A stretch of 7,205 nt of DNA from Planctomycetales bacterium. GTDB taxonomy: Bacteria; Planctomycetota; Planctomycetia; Pirellulales; Thermoguttaceae. The first letter of the stretch is position 1. Each line of letters starts with the position of its first letter. The notes below the pieces were generated by a model that was not told the DNA's origin, searched no databases, and saw nothing but the letters and a program-made list of their open reading frames with translations. Positions 1 to 5,639 of the stretch are shown piece by piece. The position numbers were made by a program, and so were the translations under genes. The stretch lies in assembly GCA_007122045.1 (NCBI GenBank), contig SKJM01000425.1:1-7205 (forward strand), read 5' to 3'.

Positions 1-132
1 ACAATTCCACCCCTTCGGTCGACAATGTAGCCAGCCGTTGGCTCCGGCTTCCAGCATGGCACGCTCAACCGCTCGATCCTCGTGAAGCGACGGCCCGATG
101 ATGACCGCACCGGGCTGCACTTCTTGACTCAC
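1..132 (-). CDS. Partial hypothetical protein, N-terminal 44 codons, runs off the left edge
   Basis: Reading the minus strand from a GTG at 132-130, the frame stays open for 44 codons to the window edge. The predicted protein begins MSQEVQPGAVIIGPSLHEDR and continues with an amphipathic stretch containing MLEAGANGWL. A weak Shine-Dalgarno-like GGGAAA lies about 7 bases upstream of the GTG. The gene would be divergent from the sulfatase and share its AT-richer upstream gap. The 'LEAGANGWL' stretch faintly resembles the LEAGADGYL-like segment of response-regulator receiver domains, but the spacing from the start is too short for a normal receiver, so I do not assign a function. Only the beginning is visible. 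The start choice is tentative, because the next in-frame ATG is at codon 26. Confidence 0.4.
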   Translation of the reverse strand, partial: MSQEVQPGAVIIGPSLHEDRAVERAMLEAGANGWLHCRPKGWNC

Positions 133-253
133 CGTATTTTCCCGTTTATCTTTAGAGTGATGTCGGAATTGTCACTTGTCCGATCCTTTCCGCAAATGAA
201 GAACCGCTTGTTTTTAATACCTCCATACAACCCGGCAGAAAAGGGAACTGACC
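133..253. other. Divergent intergenic region upstream of the sulfatase
   Basis: This 121-bp gap is clearly richer in A and T than the flanking genes, as expected of a divergent promoter region. A TTGTCA hexamer (169-174) resembles a -35 box for the plus strand, but no convincing -10 follows at 16-18 bases. An interrupted inverted repeat, AGTGA (156-160) and TCACT (172-176), overlaps it and could be an operator. Neither site is strong enough for a firm promoter call. Confidence 0.35.
241..246 (+). promoter_or_regulatory. Ribosome binding site of the sulfatase gene
   Basis: AAGGGA lies 7 bases before the ATG at 254. It supports that ATG, which also places a signal peptide exactly at the N-terminus. 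Confidence 0.7.
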
Positions 254-2098
254 ATGCCGTTTTGGAACTGGACGGGCTGCGCGGCACTGGCCGTTGCGGG
301 GTTGTGGCTCGGCGCGGCGGGCAGCGGGTTGGCCGCGTCACCCCAACCGCAACCGAACATCCTCTGGGTCGACGCCGAGGATGCGAACATCAACTGGTTC
401 GGGTGCTACGGGAACCCGGCGGCCACCACGCCGAACATCGACCGCTTGGCCGGCGACGGCTTTCGCTACACCCGAGCGTTTGCCAACGCGCCGGTCTGCG
501 CCCCCTCTCGCAGCACGTGGATCACCGGTGTGTTGGCGATTTCCATGGGAACCCACCCCATGCGAAGCCGTTACCACATCCCGCACGATAAGATCCCGTA
601 CTATCCCGATCTTCTCAGGGCGGCGGGGTACTACTGTACGAATCCGGGCAAGACCGACTATAACATCGGTGGACGCCCGGACCGGGACTGCTGGGACGGC
701 GGGGGGGAAGACTTGTGGCAGAACCTGCGCGAGAACCAGCCGTTTTTTCACGTCGCCCATTTCGGAGCCAGCCACGAGAGCAGCGCCTTCGGCGATGTCG
801 ACAACACCCGGCACGATCCCGCGTTGCAGCGTCTGCGGGCCTACCATCCCGACGTGCCGGGAATCCGCAAGAACTACGCCCATTACGCCGACGCCGTCAA
901 GCTGATGGACGCCCGCGTCGGCGCCCTGCTGGCCCAACTGGACGAGGGACTGGCCGACAGCACCATCGTCATCTTCACCACCGATCACGGCGGGGTGATG
1001 CCGGCCAGCAAACGCTTCCTGACCGACAGCGGGACACACTCCCCCTTCATCATCCGCATTCCCGAAAAGTTCCGGCATCTATGGCCGGCCGAGCAGCCGG
1101 GCATGACGGTGGACCGGCTGGTCAGTTTCGTGGATATGCCCAAGACCTGGCTGAGCATCGCCGGCGCCGAGGTGCCCAGCCACATGCAGGGGCGCATTTT
1201 CCTGGGGCCGGACGCGGAGCCGGAACGCGACACGCACTTCGCCTTTCGCGGCCGCATGGACGAGCGGTACGACGAGGTGCGCGCCGTCCGCGGCGGGCGG
1301 TTCCTGTACATCAAGAACTATATGCCCTACGTGCCCGCCGGGCAGCGCCTCGAGTACCTGTGGCGCATGGCGGCCACCCAGGCATGGGAGACGCATCACC
1401 AGGCCGGCGGCACGGATGAAATCACCGGCCGGTTCTTCCGGCCCAGACCCCACGTCGAGGAACTTTACGACACCGATCGTGACCCCGACAACGTCATCAA
1501 TCTCGCCGGCCGTCCGGAGCATCAGCAGGATCTCGAAGCGCTGCGTGCCGAGCTGCGCAACTGGCAGTTGACCATCTACGATGCCGGCCTGATTCCCGAA
1601 CGGATGATGGCCCGGCGCGCCGCCGAGCACGACACGACCATCTACGAGATGGTGCGCAATCCAGGCCTGTACGACCTGCCGGGTTATCTCGACGCGGCCG
1701 ACGTGGCGCTCGAAGCCGATCCAGGAAACGCCGCCCGCCTGATCGAGTTGCTCGAAAGCGACGATCCCGGCATGCGCTACTGGGGCGCCGTCGGGATGCT
1801 GATGTTGAACGAACTGAGCGGCGCGTCGGTTGAGGCGCTGAAGCCGCGGCTGGCCGATGCGTCGCACGAGGTGCGCGCCATGGCGGCCTGGGGCCTGATC
1901 GACGCCGGCGAGGAGACCGACGCGGCGCGGGCATGCCTGATTGCGCTGTTGGAAGAAGGATCGTACGCCACGCTGCGCGTGCTCAACATCATCGACCACC
2001 TGAACGAGGCCCCGGCGATCTACCGGTCGGCCGTAAAGGCGGCCCGAGGCCCCGGCTACGTCCAGCGCATGAAGGAATACCTGCTGGAGATCAAGTAG
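254..2098 (+). CDS. Secreted formylglycine-dependent sulfatase with C-terminal HEAT-like repeats
   Basis: This 614-aa type I sulfatase (alkaline phosphatase superfamily) should hydrolyse sulfate esters or sulfamates, probably on sulfated polysaccharides, outside the cytoplasm. Residues 1-28 form a signal peptide with a hydrophobic core and a likely cleavage near GLA/A. The catalytic core spans about 34-440. The active-site signature is CAPSRSTWITG at 82-92, in which Cys82 would be oxidised to formylglycine by a maturase not in this window. Other active-site or metal-site candidates are E42-D43 (aligned to the usual DD pair), GTHPMRS at 99-105, ASHES at 172-176, TTDHGG at 242-247 (D244, H245), K253 and H262. 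The end of the core shows the common pattern ELYDTDRDPDNVINLAG (403-419). Residues about 492-590 look like alpha-helical HEAT-like repeats. It resembles the heparan N-sulfatase-like group abundant in planctomycetes and Bacteroidetes. The substrate cannot be told from sequence alone. Confidence 0.95.
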   Translation: MPFWNWTGCAALAVAGLWLGAAGSGLAASPQPQPNILWVDAEDANINWFGCYGNPAATTPNIDRLAGDGFRYTRAFANAPVCAPSRSTWITGVLAISMGTHPMRSRYHIPHDKIPYYPDLLRAAGYYCTNPGKTDYNIGGRPDRDCWDGGGEDLWQNLRENQPFFHVAHFGASHESSAFGDVDNTRHDPALQRLRAYHPDVPGIRKNYAHYADAVKLMDARVGALLAQLDEGLADSTIVIFTTDHGGVMPASKRFLTDSGTHSPFIIRIPEKFRHLWPAEQPGMTVDRLVSFVDMPKTWLSIAGAEVPSHMQGRIFLGPDAEPERDTHFAFRGRMDERYDEVRAVRGGRFLYIKNYMPYVPAGQRLEYLWRMAATQAWETHHQAGGTDEITGRFFRPRPHVEELYDTDRDPDNVINLAGRPEHQQDLEALRAELRNWQLTIYDAGLIPERMMARRAAEHDTTIYEMVRNPGLYDLPGYLDAADVALEADPGNAARLIELLESDDPGMRYWGAVGMLMLNELSGASVEALKPRLADASHEVRAMAAWGLIDAGEETDAARACLIALLEEGSYATLRVLNIIDHLNEAPAIYRSAVKAARGPGYVQRMKEYLLEIK

Positions 2099-2384
2099 CA
2101 GGCACGCTCCGCCGCAAGCAAGTCGAACGTGGGCTGAGTGCCGCAGCGATGAGCACGATCCGCCGCAACGTTCGAGAGGGAAAATATGCGTAGCCAGTGA
2201 CCACCGCTCCGGCGGGACAAGCCCGCAGGTGGCGTGGGGCTGGCTGGCCGTGCGTAGCCAATCGGCCAAACGGAAGAACCAATTGCCGTCGAACGATGCA
2301 CGACGAGTGGGTTTGCATCGCGAAATTCAGGCCCACCACGCCCTTCGTCCCACCGCGCCGGGAGAACTTTCCCTTTCGTAACGC
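2099..2384. other. 286-bp intergenic region before moeA
   Basis: This is the longest non-coding stretch of the window. It contains the direct-repeat and inverted-repeat element at 2187-2260. No convincing intrinsic terminator for the sulfatase (hairpin plus T-run) and no clear -35/-10 promoter for the moeA operon can be seen. Short open frames crossing it have no recognisable protein features, and I treat it as non-coding. Confidence 0.6.
2187..2260. repeat. Intergenic structured element: 10-bp direct repeats bracketing nested inverted repeats
   Basis: TGCGTAGCCA occurs at 2187-2196 and again at 2251-2260, 64 bp apart. Between the copies lie nested complementary arms: GCCAG (2193-2197) with CTGGC (2240-2244), CCACC (2201-2205) with GGTGG (2228-2232), and GCGGG (2212-2216) with CCCGC (2222-2226) around a 5-base loop. 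Together they can form a long interrupted hairpin. There is no T-run after it, so it is not a classical terminator. It looks like a dispersed intergenic palindromic repeat or a folded leader element. Which of these it is needs a genome-wide copy count. Confidence 0.5.
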
Positions 2385-4331
2385 ATGGTCCAAGAGCAGT
2401 TCCTCAACGTAATCGATGTTGAAGAGGCCGAACGGCGGTTCCGCGAAGCGATCCGGCTGGAACCCCTCGACGCCGAGGAGCTGCCGCTCGAGGCGGCGCT
2501 GAGCCGCGTCTTGGCCGCCGACGTGGTGGCGGAGGTCGACGTGCCCTCGTTCGACCGCTCGAACTACGACGGCTACGCGGTCCGCGCGGCCGATACCTAC
2601 GGCGCCGAGGAGGAGCAGCCGCGCGCGCTCGCCCTGCTCGGCGAGGCGCTGGCCACCGGCGTCGTGCCGCAGGGGACGGTTGAGCCCGGCCGGGCCATGA
2701 CCATCGCCACCGGGGCCATGCTGCCTCGCGGGGCCGACGCCGTCGTGATGGTCGAGCATACCGATGAAGTCGCGAACCTAGAGGGGACAGCCCCCCATGC
2801 CGGCGGGGACGGCCGCACCCTGCTGGTGCGGCGGGCCGTGGTGCCGGGGCATGGCGTCGCGTTCGCCGGAAGCGACGTCGCCGCGGGCGAGACCGTGCTG
2901 TGGCGAGGGCAGGTGCTCACCAGCCGCGAGACGGGCGTACTGGCCGCCGTCGGGCGCGATCGGGTGGCCGTGCGCCGGCGGCCCGTGGTGGCAATCCTGT
3001 CGACCGGCGACGAGATCATCGCACCCGGCACGCCGATGCGCGCGCCGCTGGTCTACGATTCCAACGCCCGTATCCTGGCCGACGCCGTGCGCGAACTGGG
3101 CGGCGAGCCGCTGGCGCTGGGCATTGTGCCCGACCGGCTCAACGTGCTCCGCGAAAAACTCCGCGGCGCACTTGAGCGGACCGACGCCGTGCTGCTTTCC
3201 GGCGGCACGAGCAAGGGCGAGGGCGACCTCTCGTACCGGGCCGTGGCCGAACTGGACGAGCCGGGCATTGTGGCGCACGGGGTGGCGCTGAAGCCGGGCA
3301 AACCCATCTGCCTGGCCGCCCATCGCGGCAAGCCCGTGGTCATCCTCCCCGGCTTTCCCACCTCGGCCATCTTCACCTTCCACCAGTTCGTCGCACCGGT
3401 CCTCCGCCGGCTTGCCGGGCTGCCGGCCGAGCAGCGAGACACCGTCCGCGCCGCCATGGCCGTCAAAGTGAACTCCGAAATCGGCCGGACCGAATACCTG
3501 CTCGTCGGCCTGGTCGAAGCCGGACAGCAGATGGTCGCCTATCCGATGGGCAAGGGTTCGGGCTCGGTAACGACCTTCAGCCGGGCCGACGGGTTCGTGA
3601 CCATCGGGCGGCAGGAAGAGATCGTCGAAGCCGGCGCCGCGCGCGAGGTGCAGCTTCTCGGACGCGAACTCCGACCGGCCGACCTGGTGGTCATCGGCAG
3701 CCATTGTGTCGGGCTCGATACGCTGCTCGGCAAGCTCCAGGAGCGCGGCTTCACGGCAAAGTTCCTGGCCGTGGGCTCGACGGCCGGGCTGGAAGCCGCC
3801 CGCCGCGCCGAGTGCGACCTGGCCGGCATACACCTGCTCGACCCCGCCACCGGCCGCTACAATGACCCCTTCGTCGACGAGACCATCGAGCTGATTCGCG
3901 GATACGGCCGGCTGCAAGGCATCGTCTTCCGCCCCGGCGATTCACGGTTCGAAGGCCGCGACGCGAGGGAAGCCGCCGCGCGGGCGAAGGAGGAGCCCGA
4001 TTGCGTCATGGTCAACCGCAACGCCGGCAGCGGCACGCGGATCCTCATCGACCGGTTGCTCGGCGGGGCGGAGCCGGCCGGGTACGCGGTCCAGGCCAAG
4101 AGTCACAACGCCGTGGCGGCGGCGGTGGCCCAGGGCCGGGCCGATTGGGGCGTGGCTGTCGAGTGGGTCGCGCGCCGCGGCGGCCTCGGCTTCCTGCCGC
4201 TCGAGCGGGAGCAGTACGATTTCGCCATCCCGAAGGCACGGCTCACCCGCCCCGGCGTCGCCGCGTTCCGCAACCTGCTTGGCGACGACGAGGTGCGCGA
4301 GCAACTTCGCGAAATGGGATTCTTACCATGA
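2385..4331 (+). CDS. moeA: Molybdopterin molybdenumtransferase MoeA fused to a C-terminal PBP-like substrate-binding domain
   Basis: This 648-aa cytoplasmic enzyme has a MoeA core that inserts molybdate into adenylylated molybdopterin, the last common step of molybdenum cofactor synthesis. A plain MoeA is about 400 aa. MoeA-N covers about 5-180, with PSFDRSNYDGYAVRA (54-68) and TGAMLPRGADAVVMVEHTD (109-127). The MoCF/MogA-like domain covers about 198-340, with STGDEI (206-211), YDSNARIL (224-231), LSGGTSKGEGDLS (271-283), ALKPGKPICLA (301-311) and LPGFPTSAIF (321-330). MoeA-C covers about 345-427. Residues about 430-648 form a PBP-like domain (PF12727 type), with VVIGSHCVGLDTLL, GSTAGLEAARR, VNRNAGSGTRILID and SHNAVAAAVAQGRADWGVAV. 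This domain may bind the oxyanion or a related ligand, which is inference. An in-frame TAA at 2379-2381 makes ATG 2385 the earliest possible start. The nearest SD-like GGGAG (2360-2364) is too far upstream, so initiation may be leaderless-like or weak. The stop overlaps the next gene. Confidence 0.95.
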   Translation: MVQEQFLNVIDVEEAERRFREAIRLEPLDAEELPLEAALSRVLAADVVAEVDVPSFDRSNYDGYAVRAADTYGAEEEQPRALALLGEALATGVVPQGTVEPGRAMTIATGAMLPRGADAVVMVEHTDEVANLEGTAPHAGGDGRTLLVRRAVVPGHGVAFAGSDVAAGETVLWRGQVLTSRETGVLAAVGRDRVAVRRRPVVAILSTGDEIIAPGTPMRAPLVYDSNARILADAVRELGGEPLALGIVPDRLNVLREKLRGALERTDAVLLSGGTSKGEGDLSYRAVAELDEPGIVAHGVALKPGKPICLAAHRGKPVVILPGFPTSAIFTFHQFVAPVLRRLAGLPAEQRDTVRAAMAVKVNSEIGRTEYLLVGLVEAGQQMVAYPMGKGSGSVTTFSRADGFVTIGRQEEIVEAGAAREVQLLGRELRPADLVVIGSHCVGLDTLLGKLQERGFTAKFLAVGSTAGLEAARRAECDLAGIHLLDPATGRYNDPFVDETIELIRGYGRLQGIVFRPGDSRFEGRDAREAAARAKEEPDCVMVNRNAGSGTRILIDRLLGGAEPAGYAVQAKSHNAVAAAVAQGRADWGVAVEWVARRGGLGFLPLEREQYDFAIPKARLTRPGVAAFRNLLGDDEVREQLREMGFLP

Positions 4332-5383
4332 GAAACGCTTCGGACAACCTCGCCGCGCTGGAGAAGATCGCCACGGTCGACCAACTCGACGAGTTGCTCA
4401 GCCGACCCACGCCGGAGGCCATCGAGGCCATGGTCCGGCTCGAAGGCGACGTGATCCTGCTGGGCGCGTGCGGAAAAATCGGCCCTACGCTGGCGCGCAT
4501 GGCGCGGCGGGCTGCCGACGAGGCCGGCGTGCCGTGCCGCGTGATTGGCGTCGGCCGGCGCGCGGGGCCCGAAGTGCGGCAGGCCTTCGCCCGGCAGAAT
4601 ATCGAATTCCTCCATTGCGACCTGCTCGACCGCGCGCAGCTTGCCCGCCTGCCCGACGTGCCCAACGTCATCTACCTGGCGGCCATGAAGTTCGGCGCCA
4701 CCGACCAGGAGCCGCTCACCTGGGCCATCAACACCTACCTTCCGGGCTTGGTGTGCGAGCGATTCCGCCACAGCCGCATCGTCGCGTACTCGACCGGCAA
4801 CGTGTACCGCTTCTCGCCGGTCGGCGGCGGTGGATCGACCGAGGAGGAGCCGCTCGAACCGGTGGGCGACTACGCCATGAGCTGCGTAGGCCGCGAACGC
4901 ATCTTCGACCACTTCAGCCGCACCCTCGACCTGCCGGTATGCCTCCTCCGGCTGAACTACGCCCACGAACTCCGATACGGCATCATGGTCGACCTGGCGC
5001 AGAAGATGCTGGCCGGGCAGCCGATTGACGTGACGATGGGCTACTTCAACGCCATTTGGCAGGGCGACGCCAACGCCATGGCCTTGCGGGCCTTGGAGCA
5101 CACGGCCGTACCGGCCCGCCCCATCAACGTGGCCGGCCCCGAGACGCTGAGCGTACACCGGGTTGCCGAGCAGCTTGCCGCCCTGCTGGACCGGCCCGTG
5201 GCGTTCACCGGCCGGGAAGCGCCCGACGCGCTGCTGAGCGACGGCAACCGGGGCTACGCGCTGCTGGGGCACCCCCGGGTGGGGCCCGAGCCGATGATGC
5301 GTTGGATCGCCCACTGGCAGCTCCAGGGCGGCCCCGTGCTGGGAAAACCCACCAAGTTCCAGGTCCGAGACGGAAGATTCTAG
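4328..5383 (+). CDS. Extended SDR NAD-dependent epimerase/dehydratase-like protein with a Cys in place of the catalytic Lys
   Basis: This 351-aa protein belongs to the extended short-chain dehydrogenase family (nucleotide-sugar epimerase/dehydratase type) and is probably cytoplasmic. After a helical N-terminal extension of about 40 residues, the Rossmann fold begins at DVILLGACGKIG (41-52), which keeps the GxxGxxG dinucleotide-binding pattern. It is followed by IYLAAMKFG (115-123) and by YSTGNVY (154-160), which carries the active-site Ser/Thr. The catalytic YxxxK position reads YAMSC (182-186), so the Tyr is kept but the Lys is Cys186. Downstream are the substrate-domain patterns LRLNYAHELRYG (207-218), IWQGDANAMALRAL (243-256) and INVAGPETLSV (266-276). 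The start ATG overlaps the moeA stop (ATGA), with a weak GGGA (4316-4319) 8 bases upstream. The frame is open further upstream inside moeA, but homology to SDRs begins only after 4328. The coupling implies co-expression with MoeA. The substrate is unknown and the true activity uncertain. Confidence 0.88.
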   Translation: MRNASDNLAALEKIATVDQLDELLSRPTPEAIEAMVRLEGDVILLGACGKIGPTLARMARRAADEAGVPCRVIGVGRRAGPEVRQAFARQNIEFLHCDLLDRAQLARLPDVPNVIYLAAMKFGATDQEPLTWAINTYLPGLVCERFRHSRIVAYSTGNVYRFSPVGGGGSTEEEPLEPVGDYAMSCVGRERIFDHFSRTLDLPVCLLRLNYAHELRYGIMVDLAQKMLAGQPIDVTMGYFNAIWQGDANAMALRALEHTAVPARPINVAGPETLSVHRVAEQLAALLDRPVAFTGREAPDALLSDGNRGYALLGHPRVGPEPMMRWIAHWQLQGGPVLGKPTKFQVRDGRF

Positions 5384-5515
5384 CCCGGATTATTGATGCC
5401 CATCGGCATCGTTACGAAACGGAAAATCGGCTTCAGTCCGAGGCCGGTCAATGCCGATACAATCGCTAGAAACCTGCCGGGAGGGCGGGACACACGTGGT
5501 TCCGTTTCAGGATAG
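5384..5515 (+). other. Structured 3' untranslated region of the moeA-SDR operon
   Basis: Between the SDR stop and the terminator there are several complementary pairs. GATGCC (5395-5400) pairs with GGCATC (5405-5410) around a 4-base loop. GAAACGGAA (5416-5424) pairs with TTCCGTTTC (5500-5508). Nested inside the latter, ATCGGC (5426-5431) pairs with GCCGAT (5453-5458). The layout resembles a folded RNA domain leading into the terminator. I do not recognise it as a known RNA family, and no protein gene is evident. Confidence 0.4.
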
Positions 5516-5558
5516 ACATCAAGGTATGCCGACGGATCGGCGTACCTTGATGTTTTTT
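5516..5558 (+). terminator. Strong Rho-independent terminator of the moeA-SDR operon
   Basis: ACATCAAGGTATGCCG (5516-5531) pairs with CGGCGTACCTTGATGT (5538-5553). This gives a 16-bp stem with a single T-G (U-G) pair and a 6-base loop, followed directly by a six-T run (5553-5558). The T-run is on the plus-strand side only, so it terminates plus-strand transcripts. The hairpin could still impede transcripts of the convergent TPR gene, but the minus strand lacks a T-run after it. Confidence 0.92.
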
Positions 5559-5639
5559 GTGCGCGGCCGGCGCGCCTCCGCCTTCCGGCCTGTCTCGCCG
5601 CGGAGTCGGCCGCTCCGACCGACGGGAACTGCAAACCGG

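Noticed and set aside
31..47. 17-base inverted match to 6905-6921 (shared core CCAACGGCTG)
   Set aside because: Both copies lie in GC-rich coding sequence in unrelated reading contexts and the match stops abruptly on both sides. It is best explained by chance and codon bias.
156..176. Interrupted palindrome AGTGA-N11-TCACT as an operator
   Set aside because: The arms are only five bases, no regulator is nearby and no confident promoter is placed. It is mentioned only as part of the intergenic description.
1079..2269. Long antisense open frame (396 codons) opposite the sulfatase
   Set aside because: It lies opposite a gene with clear sulfatase motifs, has low-complexity composition and no recognisable domain. 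GC-rich third positions generate such shadows. Those opposite moeA (2778-3917), the SDR (4103-5314) and the TPR gene (5451-6950) are rejected for the same reason.
2197..2412. 71-codon open frame between the sulfatase and moeA
   Set aside because: It runs through the inverted-repeat element and into moeA, has no SD and no recognisable domain, and its Arg/Pro-rich translation is typical of a shadow.
4001..4327. Upstream extension of the SDR frame inside moeA, giving a 460-codon version
   Set aside because: The added part is Arg/Gly-rich and out of frame with the well-supported PBP-like domain. SDR-like sequence begins only after the ATG at 4328, which overlaps the moeA stop in the normal coupled fashion.
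5561..5576. GC-rich palindrome-like stretch after the terminator, as a terminator for the TPR gene
   Set aside because: On the minus strand it is followed by A-rich rather than T-rich sequence, so it does not form an intrinsic terminator in that direction.
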